From Nocardiopsis gilva YIM 90087 (GTDB lineage: Bacteria > Actinomycetota > Actinomycetes > Streptosporangiales > Streptosporangiaceae): 64,000 nt of DNA. Shown here one piece after another: positions 42,101-50,730 of the stretch. Made by a program: the position numbers and the translations under genes. The stretch covers positions 2,790,001-2,854,000 of the forward strand of contig NZ_CP022753.1 of assembly GCF_002263495.1 (NCBI RefSeq). The letters are read 5' to 3'. Below the pieces are notes generated by a model. That model worked only from the letters and a program-made list of their open reading frames with translations. It made no database searches and was not told the origin of the DNA. Numbering within the stretch: the first letter of the stretch is position 1; every line of letters starts with the position of its first letter.

Positions 42101-42657
42101 CGGGGATCCGCGGTTTCGACTGCTCCAGCCTGATGCAGTACGCGTGGTACCACGGCACCAACGGCCGGGTGCGCATCCCGCGGGTCACCTACGACCAGAT
42201 CAACACCGGCAGGGCTGTGCCGACAGGCCAGCAGATCCCCGGCGACCTGGTATTCCCCCACCGCGGGCACGTGGGGATGTACGTCGGCGGGGGCAGGCTG
42301 TTCCACACGTTCCGGACGGGTGATGTGGCCGGATACCGGTCGATGTACCCGAGTCCGCTGGCGATCCGACGGCCGGGCCGGTTCGATGACGGCGGCATGA
42401 TGTATCCCGGCGAGCACGGGGTGAACATGACCCGCCGCCCAGAGAGGGTGTTGGATCCGGCGACGACGGACGCGTTCGACCGGCTCGTCGACGGGCTGCT
42501 GTCCCGGCCTGGCGGAGCGCGCGGCGGCGACGGCGCCCAGGTCGTGGAGCACACCGAGTACCACATCCACCACGTCCCCGGATACAGCACCGTGCAGGAT
42601 CTACAGCGCGCCGACGAGCGCCGCCAGCGCTCGGCCCGCATCGGCCGGGCCAGGTAG
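39184..42657 (+). CDS. Tape measure protein with C-terminal NlpC/P60 domain
   Basis: 1157 residues, the longest gene of the element. N-terminal coiled coil (1-75), then a TMP core (about 75-400: WAGVTKTVEGSDAQMQALED, PATHTELAQIAESAGQLGVQ, FTRTIAAMGVTTNMTVEDAA). Hydrophobic helices lie at about 74-95, 425-445 and 480-495. At about 940-1060 lies an NlpC/P60 cysteine peptidase domain: WAGTPYSWGGGG, GFDCSSLMQYAW with the catalytic Cys, and GDLVFPHRGHVGMYVGGG with the His. It sets tail length and can cut peptidoglycan cross-links during DNA entry. GTG at 39184 or 39187, after GAGGGGG. Confidence 0.93.
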   Translation: MVAQKDLRVNLSAETRSLERGMQRGERAMERYRRSVEDANSAMMRLEQELQRDIDKTLAEVEARSARAAESAQRLGTGMMVAGGAIAAGLGLAARAAVQWESDWAGVTKTVEGSDAQMQALEDSLRGLALQIPATHTELAQIAESAGQLGVQTENVIGFTRTIAAMGVTTNMTVEDAAKQMARFSNIMGTPQQDIDRLGASIVELGNNSATTEAEILEMAMRIAGAGNTVGMTEGDVLGFAAALSSVGVEAEAGGSAVSRVMLNIDTAVAESGENLTRFAQVAGTSADEFTETWRDDPSQAIAQFVSGLDEMNTSGENVAATLAELGLGEIVVRDALLRMAGASDVVAQSLELGNQGWEENTALLEEAAQRYETTESKVQIAQNSINEMGIALGEGLLPILGDAAQRVTDYGTAFSSLSETQQGWVTTVGGTVSALGLVTGALVAGGPKLLEWRENMQELATSGGTRMQRGLGATATFLTGPYGAAIGGVMALGGLWLDQKARQIAAEQEWADALAETGGVIDASIAQLGARKLEETGLLELSKELGVQEGVLTQALIQEGEARKALATADQMAQLAKQGLLEEYSDERQSIKDLNAALEVLFGTGTTWRDLTDEQWQQIQNLNGGLAEQIETMDSATEAQAALALETEATTGQYMTAEEAADNYRDSVEQLTSSALDAVDAEIRWQEAVDAASDSIAANGATLDLNTEAGRSNQRALNEMVKSGNKHIAMMIESGASSKELRKAQEKMREQIRTAGSDMGASAEEAEGYADMLRDIPDNINTDIEVDAKGKWKVVGGFTISPSGETAAGSGGSQISLRAHGGPVFGPGTETSDSIPALLSNNEHVIPANEVRAAGGQQAIHAIRDLIRAGDLRFAGGGAVGDAAVQRYARGGSVLPKSARIVNDHREDTRIRLFRLIEATVDGMASEIGKQLKKHLESGGSVVRQATKWAGTPYSWGGGGIGGPSEGFGRGAGIRGFDCSSLMQYAWYHGTNGRVRIPRVTYDQINTGRAVPTGQQIPGDLVFPHRGHVGMYVGGGRLFHTFRTGDVAGYRSMYPSPLAIRRPGRFDDGGMMYPGEHGVNMTRRPERVLDPATTDAFDRLVDGLLSRPGGARGGDGAQVVEHTEYHIHHVPGYSTVQDLQRADERRQRSARIGRAR

Positions 42658-42669
42658 AGGAGGCGCCGG

Positions 42670-43638
42670 GTGCCGCTGCTGCACATCCCGCCGGAGACGG
42701 CGCCGCCGGAGCCGCCGGGGTTCCCGAAGGTCCCGGTCGCGCCGGGCAAGAGGATCGTGTGGATCGCGCCGGATGGTACTGAGCTGGGGCTCAGTGACGG
42801 CGACCCCTACATTTCAGTGACCGGCCGGTCGGGGTTCGGGGCGGTGCGGCCCGAGCACGTGGTGGACCGCACCATGTCCGGCACGGCTCTGCTCCGCGAC
42901 GTGCGGGTCACGCCGCGGGTGATGCGAGTGCCGCTGATCGTGCAGGCGGGCGACGCCGACGCCTACCTGGCGGCGTATCGGACCCTGACCGCCTCCACCC
43001 GGCACAAAACCGGCGCCACGGTGACGGCGGGGACGCTTCGGGTGGAGCTGCCCGACGGCTCCTGGCGCCAAATCACCGCCTATTACCAGGATGGGCTGGA
43101 CCCGCACGAGACGGAGCTGGACGACCTGATGTGGTCGCGCCAGGAGCACCCCAGTTTGGAGTTCTACGCGCCGGACCCGTTTTTCGAGGGGCCGGAGGTG
43201 ACCCAGGCGTGGAAGATTGTCATTTCGTCGCGCGCGTTCTACCCGATCTATCCGATCACGGTGAACCCTTCCCAGCTGGGCGGCAGTGCGACATTCACCA
43301 ACGCGGGCGACGCGGACGCATACCCGATCTGGGAGATCACCGGTCCCGGTACACCGGTCGTGACGAACTCGGACACGGGAGAGTCCTGGGGGTTCGACAC
43401 CGCGCTGGGCATCGGCGAGGTCGTCACTGTGGACACCCGGCCACCGGACATCGCCCCGGAGACCGGGCTCACCGCCGTCAGCGGCGGGGGGACCGACTGG
43501 TGGCCGAACTTCGCCGGATTCCCCGAACTCTTCCTCCTGCCGCCCGGTGAGACCTCCCTGCAGATCACGATGACCGGCGCGGATGAGGGATCGCAGGTGC
43601 GGCTGACCTACCGGCCGCGCTACCGGGCGGGGTGGTGA
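42670..43638 (+). CDS. Distal tail protein (Dit-like)
   Basis: 322 residues. The N-terminal region includes VRVTPRVMRVPLIVQAGDAD and a pattern typical of Dit (RIVWIAPDGTELGLSDGDP, GFGAVRPEHV). The C-terminal beta domain has TFTNAGDADAYPIWEITGPG and TSLQITMTGADEGSQVRLTY. It forms the hub between tail tube and baseplate. GTG at 42670 after GAGGAGGCGCCGG. Confidence 0.85.
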   Translation: MPLLHIPPETAPPEPPGFPKVPVAPGKRIVWIAPDGTELGLSDGDPYISVTGRSGFGAVRPEHVVDRTMSGTALLRDVRVTPRVMRVPLIVQAGDADAYLAAYRTLTASTRHKTGATVTAGTLRVELPDGSWRQITAYYQDGLDPHETELDDLMWSRQEHPSLEFYAPDPFFEGPEVTQAWKIVISSRAFYPIYPITVNPSQLGGSATFTNAGDADAYPIWEITGPGTPVVTNSDTGESWGFDTALGIGEVVTVDTRPPDIAPETGLTAVSGGGTDWWPNFAGFPELFLLPPGETSLQITMTGADEGSQVRLTYRPRYRAGW

Positions 43639-43639
43639 C

Positions 43640-44812
43640 GTGGTCTCGGTGCGCCGGGTCGAGGTGCTCAGCCGCGATCCGGACCTGGTGATACGTGGGT
43701 ACCTGCCCTACGCCCGCGCTGAGGTGGCATTGAATTGGCTTGCCGTCGACAGCTTCACGATCGACCTGCCGGCCACCGAGAACGTCCTGGAGAAGTGCTC
43801 GCAGGGCTGGGGTGTCCTGGTGCTCCTCGACGGCCAGCAGATCCTGTCCGGGAGCATTGAGGACATCGAACGCGAGCGCGCCGCCAACGACCAGGGGTCC
43901 GGCGTGGGGACGGTGTCCATCACCGGCGCCGACGACCTCGCGATCGTCGCCTCAGAGCTGGCGTGGCCGGTGCCAACCGAGCCGGTCACCAACCAGGGCG
44001 CCTCCGCGCGCGACTCCCGGTCCGGTGTGGCGGAGACCGTCATCAAGGGCTACGTGTCCGCCAATGTGGGAGTCGGCCGTGACGTGGACCGGGCCGATGC
44101 TGCGGCGCCGAACGTGCGCGAGGTCGTCGTCGGTGCAGACCTCGCCCGCGGCGCGACCGTGGAGTATTCGGCGCGATTCGAGCCGTTGCTCGATGTGATC
44201 CGCGGGATCCACGGCGGCCTCGGGGTCACCTGCTCCCAGAACGATTCTCAACAACTTGTGTTCGACGTGATCGACCCGCAGGACCTGTCCGGCAGCGCGG
44301 TGTTCTCGTTCGAGTTGGGCAACTTGAGGCGCGCACGTTGGTCCGATGGGATGCCCGAGGTCACCCACGCGGTTGTCGGCGGCGAAGGCGAAGGCACCTT
44401 GAGAGTGTTCCGCGAGCGCCGGGATTCCACGGCCGCGAACGCGTGGCGCATGCACTCCGCAGTGTTCGTCGACCAGCGCCACACCTCCAACACTTTGGAG
44501 ATGGATCAGGCGGGCGACGAGGCCCTGGAGGACGGCAAACGGCTGGGAATCATCGAGGCCGAGCTGGTCGACACCGCGCGTCTGGCCTACAGCACCGACT
44601 ACCAGCTCGGTGACCGCGTCACCATCGTCCCCGAAGCCGCCACCGCGTTCACCGACATCGTGACCAGTGTGCGGATCTCGGCCGATGCCGACTCCGGTGA
44701 GGTGCGGATCGCCCCCGCCGTCGGCTGGACGACCGGCCCGTATGAGACCCGGCAGGACAAGGAACTCGCGCGCCTGCAGCGTGCCGTGTCCGCTCTGGAG
44801 AGGAGCCAATAG
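43640..44812 (+). CDS. Tail-associated baseplate protein (ReqiPepy6 Gp37-like)
   Basis: 390 residues of the Gp37/Tal-like class. VRRVEVLSRDPDLVIRGYLP, YARAEVALNWLAVDSFTIDL, VTCSQNDSQQLVFDVIDPQD and the late LGDRVTIVPEAATAFTDIVT fit the N-terminal Tal hub family. The C-terminus is a short helix (ELARLRQAVSAL-like, ending LERSQ). It closes the tail tip below Dit. GTG start; its stop overlaps the next GTG by one base. Confidence 0.82.
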   Translation: MVSVRRVEVLSRDPDLVIRGYLPYARAEVALNWLAVDSFTIDLPATENVLEKCSQGWGVLVLLDGQQILSGSIEDIERERAANDQGSGVGTVSITGADDLAIVASELAWPVPTEPVTNQGASARDSRSGVAETVIKGYVSANVGVGRDVDRADAAAPNVREVVVGADLARGATVEYSARFEPLLDVIRGIHGGLGVTCSQNDSQQLVFDVIDPQDLSGSAVFSFELGNLRRARWSDGMPEVTHAVVGGEGEGTLRVFRERRDSTAANAWRMHSAVFVDQRHTSNTLEMDQAGDEALEDGKRLGIIEAELVDTARLAYSTDYQLGDRVTIVPEAATAFTDIVTSVRISADADSGEVRIAPAVGWTTGPYETRQDKELARLQRAVSALERSQ

Positions 44813-45792
44813 TGGCGTGGACCGCGTGGCCGCACGATTTCTTGCCGGACGGGGTGACCCCGCAGGAGGTCAACGAGGGCCAGTTCCGGTGGACGCTGGA
44901 GGCGGCGACCCAGCACGGGGTGGATCGCTACTCCGGCGGTGGTGCGACCGATGCGCTGAAAGCCGCGCCGTTAGCTGACTCCTCCGGTGTGACGATCCAG
45001 CCGGGCCGTGCCCAGCTCAACGGCTATTCGGTGGAGTTGGACGCCCAGGACACCGTGTCGGCCCCGGACAACACCAGCTCGCTGCCGAAGCTCTACCGGG
45101 TGGTGGTGCGCCATGACGTCGGCGCGCGCACCGCGGTGGGTGCGATCCTCGAAGGGACCGCTGCCTCCTCCCCACAGCTCCCTGCGGTGACCCAGACCGA
45201 CACCGTCTGGGAACTGCCCATCGCCCGGTTCCGCCGCAACGGCAACAGCGGCTCGATCATCGATTTTGCCGACGACAGGACGTTCCTCAACCCGCTGGGC
45301 GACATCCTGTGCAATTCCTCAGCCCGCCCGGTTAACCCGCCAGTGGGGCACCGTGCCTATGAGCTGGACACCGGCCGCACCATCATTCACGACGGGGCGG
45401 CGTGGGCGACGCAGGCCGACCCCGGTTTCCCGACGTCGTGGACGCCGATCCCGTTGACGACCGGCTACGTCAACCACACCCCCGAGGGTCACTCCCCGAG
45501 CTACCGTTTCCTGTCGCCCACGCGGGTGGAGCTGCGCGGGTCGTTGGCGAGGAGCAGCGGTGCGATATCGAACAACTCAGTCGTCGCCCGCATGCCATCG
45601 GGCGCGCGCCCGGCCGCCTGGACCCGCCAGGTGGTCGGGGCGGAGCTGCAGGGCGACACCGCCGCGACCATCCGCCTGTCGATCGCCAGCGTCAACGCCA
45701 CATCTTTCCAACCTGGCGAGATCTACGTGGGCATACTCACGGGCTACACGCCGGAGTGGATGTATCTGGACGGAGTCTTCTTCGACGTGTAG
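44812..45792 (+). CDS. Minor tail/receptor-binding baseplate protein
   Basis: 326 residues. The N-terminal half (WTAWPHDFLPDGVTPQEVNE, GVTIQPGRAQLNGYSVELDA) resembles baseplate upper-domain proteins of actinophages. The C-terminal half after about 200 is a beta-rich head (SPSYRFLSPTRVELRGSLAR) of the type used for receptor binding. Follows the Gp37-like gene directly. Function inferred from place and composition. Confidence 0.7.
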   Translation: MAWTAWPHDFLPDGVTPQEVNEGQFRWTLEAATQHGVDRYSGGGATDALKAAPLADSSGVTIQPGRAQLNGYSVELDAQDTVSAPDNTSSLPKLYRVVVRHDVGARTAVGAILEGTAASSPQLPAVTQTDTVWELPIARFRRNGNSGSIIDFADDRTFLNPLGDILCNSSARPVNPPVGHRAYELDTGRTIIHDGAAWATQADPGFPTSWTPIPLTTGYVNHTPEGHSPSYRFLSPTRVELRGSLARSSGAISNNSVVARMPSGARPAAWTRQVVGAELQGDTAATIRLSIASVNATSFQPGEIYVGILTGYTPEWMYLDGVFFDV

Positions 45793-45809
45793 ATGCTGAC
45801 TGTTAGGCG

Positions 45810-46106
45810 GTGACTGTGCCCGATGAGCCGACTCTGTGGGAGCTGCAGCGCACCATCCAGGCCGGGTACCGCGAGCTGTCCGCCGACATCCAGGCCCTCA
45901 ACAGTCGCCTCGACCAGTACGTCCTGAAAGAGGTCTACGAGGCCCGGCGGGATGCGGACCTGGTGCGCATCGCACGGCTGGAGACCGAGCTGGCCACCGC
46001 GCGTGAGACCACGCGCAAGGCGCTGCTGACCGCGCTCACGTCGTTCATCGCCCCAATTGTCGTCGGGATCGTGCTCGCGGTGGTGCTGGGCGGGGGTGGG
46101 CCATGA
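45810..46106 (+). CDS. Coiled-coil membrane protein in the lysis region
   Basis: 98 residues. A helical soluble part ([36 protein letters not shown]) is followed by one TM helix at about 70-93 ending Gly-rich (LGGGGP). The pattern is like the DUF2746-type or holin-like proteins found before actinophage endolysins. GTG at 45810 (or 45816). ATGA overlap with the collagen-like gene. Confidence 0.6.
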   Translation: MTVPDEPTLWELQRTIQAGYRELSADIQALNSRLDQYVLKEVYEARRDADLVRIARLETELATARETTRKALLTALTSFIAPIVVGIVLAVVLGGGGP

Positions 46107-46666
46107 CCGGGCGACACCGCGTCGGTCTCCGGGGGGCAGCCTTCGTCCTGCTACTTCTGGCGATCGTGACCGCGCTGGCCCTGGTCATCGGGGCGATCGC
46201 TCATCAGTCGGAGCGGCTCAGTGAGGCCGAGGCGCACCGTGAGGCGCTATCCGAGCAGGTCGAGGGCCTGGGTGGAACGCCGGTTCCGGTGCCGTCGGTG
46301 GCTCCGTCCGGACCGCCGGGCCCCTCAGGCCCACCCGGCTCTGGGGGGTCGCCGGGGCCGCGTGGCCCCCGGGGGCCTGAGGGTGAGGAGGGAGTGGGCG
46401 AGCCCGGTGAACCAGGAGCATCCGGGCCGCCGGGGGCTCCGGGTGAGCCCGGAAGCCTGGGGCCGTCCGGTCCTGCGGGAGGCCCCGGGTCGCGCGGGGA
46501 GCCCGGTGAGCCCGGCCCGAGCGGCCCCTCCGGACCTCCCGGACCGCCGGGACCCTCCGGGCCGCCAGGGGAGGACGGCCAGGACGGCGAGGCCCCCGAC
46601 ACCGTGTACTGCACCCCGCCCACACCACCCACCGGCGCATGGACCTGCACCACCGCCGCCCCATGA
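46103..46666 (+). CDS. Membrane-anchored collagen-like protein
   Basis: 187 residues. A signal-anchor helix (about 9-33, [20 protein letters not shown]) and a short coiled coil precede a Gly-X-Y collagen repeat from about 68 to 165, rich in GPP, GEP and GPS. The C-terminal [19 protein letters not shown] has two Cys. Usually phage collagen repeats are in tail fibres; here it is anchored in the membrane beside the lysin, so a cell-surface or lysis-timing role is possible. The GC-rich repeat DNA may be prone to recombination. Confidence 0.8.
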   Translation: MTGRHRVGLRGAAFVLLLLAIVTALALVIGAIAHQSERLSEAEAHREALSEQVEGLGGTPVPVPSVAPSGPPGPSGPPGSGGSPGPRGPRGPEGEEGVGEPGEPGASGPPGAPGEPGSLGPSGPAGGPGSRGEPGEPGPSGPSGPPGPPGPSGPPGEDGQDGEAPDTVYCTPPTPPTGAWTCTTAAP

Positions 46667-46685
46667 CGAGCACAGGAGGACAGTG

Positions 46686-47417
46686 ATGGTCACCATCATT
46701 TCGCGGTCCGCGTGGGGCGCGAGATCGCCGCGCGCACGCGCGACCACCAGCTGGGATGCCCGCACGGGCGTCACGGTGCACTACTCGTTCGGATCGCCCA
46801 CCCAGACGCCCCGGCAGATCCAGGACTTCCACATGGATTCCAACGGATGGTCCGACATCGGCTACAACTTCCTCGTCGACACCCTGGGCAACGCCTATGA
46901 AGGGCGCGGCTGGCTGGTGATCGGAGCCCACGCCGCCCCCTACAACACCAGCCATATCGGGGTGTGCTTCATCGGGTCCGACGGCGACGCGACCCCCGCC
47001 GCCAAACGCGCGATCCGCGCGATCTGCGACGAGGCCGACCGCCGGGCGGGGCGGGCGCTGCCCCGAAGCGGGCACCGCGACCTCAACTCGACCTCATGCC
47101 CTGGCGATGACCTCTACCAGTGGGTCCGCGACGGCATGCCCACCGACGGCACCACCGCAGCAGGAGGCGACGACGTGATCGGACTCAAGAAGGGCGACAC
47201 CGGCGAGCACGTGCTAGCGCTGCAGGCGCTCATCCTCTACGCGGGCGGCGCGCTGCCCCAGTACGGGGCGGACGGCGACTACGGCGACGAGACCGCATCG
47301 GCTCTGCTGGCGGTGCGGCGCAGCGTCGGCAGCGAAGCCAAGGACGGGTGGGGCGACACCGTGACCGGCTGGGCGTATGCCCAGCTCATGGCCGCCGTCG
47401 CCCGACGCCAGGGCTAG
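46686..47417 (+). CDS. Endolysin: N-acetylmuramoyl-L-alanine amidase with peptidoglycan-binding domain
   Basis: 243 residues. The Amidase_2/PGRP domain (about 5-145) starts [20 protein letters not shown]; zinc ligands are His in VTVHYSFG and His/Cys in [14 protein letters not shown], and [16 protein letters not shown] is typical. After a Gly/Thr linker a PG_binding_1 domain (about 165-240: [20 protein letters not shown]) follows. It cleaves the stem peptide from MurNAc to lyse the host. ATG at 46686 after AGGAGGACAGTG. No signal peptide, so it depends on the holin. Confidence 0.93.
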   Translation: MVTIISRSAWGARSPRARATTSWDARTGVTVHYSFGSPTQTPRQIQDFHMDSNGWSDIGYNFLVDTLGNAYEGRGWLVIGAHAAPYNTSHIGVCFIGSDGDATPAAKRAIRAICDEADRRAGRALPRSGHRDLNSTSCPGDDLYQWVRDGMPTDGTTAAGGDDVIGLKKGDTGEHVLALQALILYAGGALPQYGADGDYGDETASALLAVRRSVGSEAKDGWGDTVTGWAYAQLMAAVARRQG

Positions 47418-47465
47418 TCGCCTCAGGAGGCCGCCGTGGTCCATCGAGCAGACAGGAGACCCATC

Positions 47466-47717
47466 ATGCCCGCAACCCTTGAGACGAAGACCGATGCCAA
47501 AGATCGGTCGCTGCGCACCGTCCTGCAGAACGCGCTGGCCGGTGTCGTGTCGGTCGTCCTCGTCGCTGCCGCCGGAGCGGTGGCCGACACCCTGACCGCC
47601 GGTGAGGCGGTGGACTGGCCCACCCTCAGCGCGGTGGTCGGCACGGCGGTGCTCGGCGCGGTGGTGGCCTACGCCCAGCGGCGCCTGGAGGGCGCCCGTA
47701 AGGATCGTTCCCGGTGA
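47466..47717 (+). CDS. Holin
   Basis: 83 residues. A charged N-terminus (TKTDAKDRSLRTVLQ) precedes two hydrophobic helices (about 22-43, AGVVSVVLVAAAGAVADTL; about 52-70, LSAVVGTAVLGAVVAYA) and a basic tail RRLEGARKDRSR. Two TMs with cytoplasmic ends fit a class II holin. It lies directly after the endolysin. ATG at 47466 after CAGGAGACCC. Confidence 0.82.
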   Translation: MPATLETKTDAKDRSLRTVLQNALAGVVSVVLVAAAGAVADTLTAGEAVDWPTLSAVVGTAVLGAVVAYAQRRLEGARKDRSR

Positions 47718-49975
47718 GGCACCGGTTCGGTGGCAACCGCGCCGATTGGGTGATGGAGCCCGGGGAGGCGATCCAGGCCGGGGAGACCGTCGTCGCGTAC
47801 ATCCCCAACCTGCTGCCCAACGAGGCGGTCACGTTCTGGGGTGCGGAGACCGGCGGCACCCAGATCACCGACCTGCAGGACCCCGGCACCGGCGACCCAC
47901 TGGGGTCCTCCATCACCAGCGATGGGGCAGGCAACATCCCGGCGTTCCTGGGCCCGGACGGGGTGACCTACCTGTGGGGGTCCGCGTCGGTGGACGGGTC
48001 GGCGACCCGGTATGCGATGACCGCCGTCGACGTCGGTGACTCCTTCGCCGACGTCACTGCGGAGTTGGACGCGTTGGACACCACCGTCAGCGACCACGGC
48101 ACCCGCATCACCACCCTGGAGGCCCAGCCGTCGATGGACGGCTGGCACGTGGTCACCGACGCGGCCTACGGTGCAACCGGGGACGGCTCCACCGACGACA
48201 CCGCGGCGATCCAGGCGGCCCTGGATCAGGTGCAGACCGACGGTGGCGGCACGGTCTACGTGCCCGGCGGCACCTACTCCATCCAGACCGGGCCGCTGCG
48301 GATCTACGGCAGCACGCACCTCTGGCTCGCCCCGGACGCGGTCATCCGCCGCGACGCCTCCGGCACGATGCTCCTCAACGGCGACGCCGCCCAGAACTTC
48401 GGAGGCTACACCGGGCACGGCGACCTGGTGATCGAGGGCGGCACGTGGGACGCCAACGGCACCGTGGTCACCGGAAACAACATGGCCATCAGCATCGGGC
48501 ACGCCGAGAACGTCACCATCCGGAACACGACCATCCTCGATGTGCCCGGATTCCACGCCATCGAGCTGAACTCGACGAAGCGTGGGCGGATCCTCAACGT
48601 CGCAGCGCTCGGGTTCATCGACACCGGTGCCCGGAGCTTCAGCGAGGCGTTCCAGGTCGACCTCGCCAAGTCCAGCAGCGTCTTCGGCGGGTTCGGCCCC
48701 TACGACCACACCCCGTGCGAGGACATCGTCGTGCAGAGCTGCACCGTCGGCCCCTCCGGTACCGCGGGCACCACCTCGTGGGGCCGCGGCGTCGGATCGC
48801 ACTCCGCGACGGCGACCGTGTGGCACACCGGAATCCGCGTCATCGGCAACCGCATCGTCGACACCCTGGAGTACGCCGTCGGGGGCTACGTATGGGACGA
48901 CGCCATCATCACGGGCAACACCATCGAGGACTGCGGCGCCGGGATCTGGGTGCGCAGCCTGGACTCCTCGATCGCCTCCCACCGGCAGGACACCACCGGC
49001 TCCGACACCGGCGCCTCCCAGCCTTCCAGTCGCATCGTCATCGCCGACAACCTCGTCACCGGCACCACCGGCACCCACGATGAGGGCATGCGGGTGCAGG
49101 GCGAGGCGACGGGGCACGTGCGCCGCGCCACCGTGACCGGCAACGTCATCGACGGCGTCGGTAGCGGGCAGAACGGGATCCGTGCCGAATACCTCGACGA
49201 AGCCGTCATCGCATCCAACACGGCGACGGGCAGCGGGGGGACCGGTGTCTCCACGCTGGTGCTGGAGCACGTCCAGATCAGTACCAACACCATCGACACC
49301 CCGGACGGGTCGGGGGTCACCGTGGACAACCGCACCGGCGGGCAGCACGTCCTGGTGGCCACCAACCGCGTCAATGACGCGGGGCTGAACGGCATCCACC
49401 TGCTGGGCGGCAACGACACAGAGCTGCTCGGCAACGTCCTGGTCGGCTCGTCGCGCGGCACTGACCTCGCGAACTACGGCATCCGCATCAGCAGCAGCGC
49501 CGTCGACGTACTCATCGAGGGCAACAAGGTCCGCCGGAGGGGCAGCGGGAACGAGGCTGCCTTCGGCCTGTCCGTCACGAGCACCTGCTCCGAGATCCGC
49601 CGCGGCGACAACGACCTCACCGACTCCGGCACCACCGGCGACATCGAGGACGACACCACCGACCGGTGGACCGCCCCCACCCTGGTGAACTCCTGGGTGA
49701 ACTTCGGCGGGACCTGGCAGGTGGCCGAATACCGCAAGGACTTGTCTGGGCGGGTGTGGATCCGAGGCACGATCGACGGTGGCACGGCTGGCACCGTCGC
49801 CTTTACCCTGCCGAGCGGGTTCCGGCCGCCGGCCGATTTCGTGGTCGCGGCGATCTCCTCCGGCGGGTCGCCGCCGGACCTGTGCCGCCTGGAGGTCGAC
49901 GCCAACGGTGACGTGATCCCGCAGAACACGGTCGGGACCTTCGTGGGGCTCGACGCCAGCTTCGACACCGCTTAG
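47714..49975 (+). CDS. Tail spike with beta-helix pectate-lyase-like domain
   Basis: 753 residues. The N-terminal adaptor domain (1-115, WVMEPGEAIQAGETVVAYIP; GGTQITDLQDPGTGDP; LWGSASVDGSATRYA) is followed by a coiled segment. A right-handed beta-helix (about 145-640) starts at YGATGDGSTDDTAAIQAALD, the usual Pectate_lyase_3/GH28-type start, with many parallel-helix repeats (TGNTIEDCG, TGNVIDGVG). A small C-terminal trimerisation-like domain closes it. It probably degrades surface polysaccharide at adsorption. Coupled to the holin by a GTGA overlap, an unusual late position after the lysis genes. Confidence 0.88.
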   Translation: MRHRFGGNRADWVMEPGEAIQAGETVVAYIPNLLPNEAVTFWGAETGGTQITDLQDPGTGDPLGSSITSDGAGNIPAFLGPDGVTYLWGSASVDGSATRYAMTAVDVGDSFADVTAELDALDTTVSDHGTRITTLEAQPSMDGWHVVTDAAYGATGDGSTDDTAAIQAALDQVQTDGGGTVYVPGGTYSIQTGPLRIYGSTHLWLAPDAVIRRDASGTMLLNGDAAQNFGGYTGHGDLVIEGGTWDANGTVVTGNNMAISIGHAENVTIRNTTILDVPGFHAIELNSTKRGRILNVAALGFIDTGARSFSEAFQVDLAKSSSVFGGFGPYDHTPCEDIVVQSCTVGPSGTAGTTSWGRGVGSHSATATVWHTGIRVIGNRIVDTLEYAVGGYVWDDAIITGNTIEDCGAGIWVRSLDSSIASHRQDTTGSDTGASQPSSRIVIADNLVTGTTGTHDEGMRVQGEATGHVRRATVTGNVIDGVGSGQNGIRAEYLDEAVIASNTATGSGGTGVSTLVLEHVQISTNTIDTPDGSGVTVDNRTGGQHVLVATNRVNDAGLNGIHLLGGNDTELLGNVLVGSSRGTDLANYGIRISSSAVDVLIEGNKVRRRGSGNEAAFGLSVTSTCSEIRRGDNDLTDSGTTGDIEDDTTDRWTAPTLVNSWVNFGGTWQVAEYRKDLSGRVWIRGTIDGGTAGTVAFTLPSGFRPPADFVVAAISSGGSPPDLCRLEVDANGDVIPQNTVGTFVGLDASFDTA

Positions 49976-49983
49976 GGGGCAGG

Positions 49984-50727
49984 ATGGCGCGTCACCCGTT
50001 CGGGGCCACCCGGTCGGACTGGGTCATGGTCACCGGGGAGGCGATCACTGAGGACGATGTCGTCACCGGCTACGTGCCGGTGATGCTGCCCGGCCAGGAG
50101 GTCACCCTGTGGGATGCCCGCACCGGCGGCACCCAGATCACGGACATCACCGACCCGGCGACCGGGGACCCGATCGCGACGCTGACCGCCGACGCCGACG
50201 GCAACATCCCCCAGTTCAACGGTCCGGACGGGGTCCGCAAGCTGTGGGGATCAGCGAGCTCGGATGGTTCGGCCACCCGGTATGCCGTGATCGCCACCGA
50301 CCTGGGCGACGACATTGCCGACCTGGATACCCGCGTCACCACGCTGGAGTCCGGCGGGGTCGGCTCCCAGGTCCCGGAGACGGTCAGGTTCTCCGCGGCG
50401 ACAGTGACGGTGGCCGAGGCTGCCTCGCCTCCGCCGCCGCACCGCGCCTACAACATCAGCGGTGCTTCTCAGACAGTCCAGTCGGTGCACGCGAGCGTCG
50501 ACACCGCACCGAGCACGAATGAGATGGAGTTCGACGTCCAGGTGGACGGCACCTCGGTGTTCGCTGCTGCGGCGGACCGGCCCTCGATCCCGGTGGGCGC
50601 CAACACGTCGGGCACGGTGTCACCGACGGGCTCCGCCACGTTCGCGTCGGGCTCCTACCTGACGGTGGTGCCCACGGTCGGGGATGACGCGGCCGAGGCG
50701 ATCACCGTGTCGGTGCGGGTGGTGTAG
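49984..50727 (+). CDS. Tail appendage protein sharing the spike adaptor domain
   Basis: 247 residues. The first 115 are clearly homologous to the start of the spike before it (RSDWVMVTGEAITEDDVVTG; GGTQITDITDPATGDP; LWGSASSDGSATRYAVIATD). The second half is a distinct beta domain (VETRVTTLESGG-like coil, then SGASQTVQSVHASVDTAPST). It may occupy the same attachment site as, or branch with, the spike. ATG at 49984 after GGGGGCAGG. Confidence 0.8.
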   Translation: MARHPFGATRSDWVMVTGEAITEDDVVTGYVPVMLPGQEVTLWDARTGGTQITDITDPATGDPIATLTADADGNIPQFNGPDGVRKLWGSASSDGSATRYAVIATDLGDDIADLDTRVTTLESGGVGSQVPETVRFSAATVTVAEAASPPPPHRAYNISGASQTVQSVHASVDTAPSTNEMEFDVQVDGTSVFAAAADRPSIPVGANTSGTVSPTGSATFASGSYLTVVPTVGDDAAEAITVSVRVV

Positions 50728-50730
50728 CTG

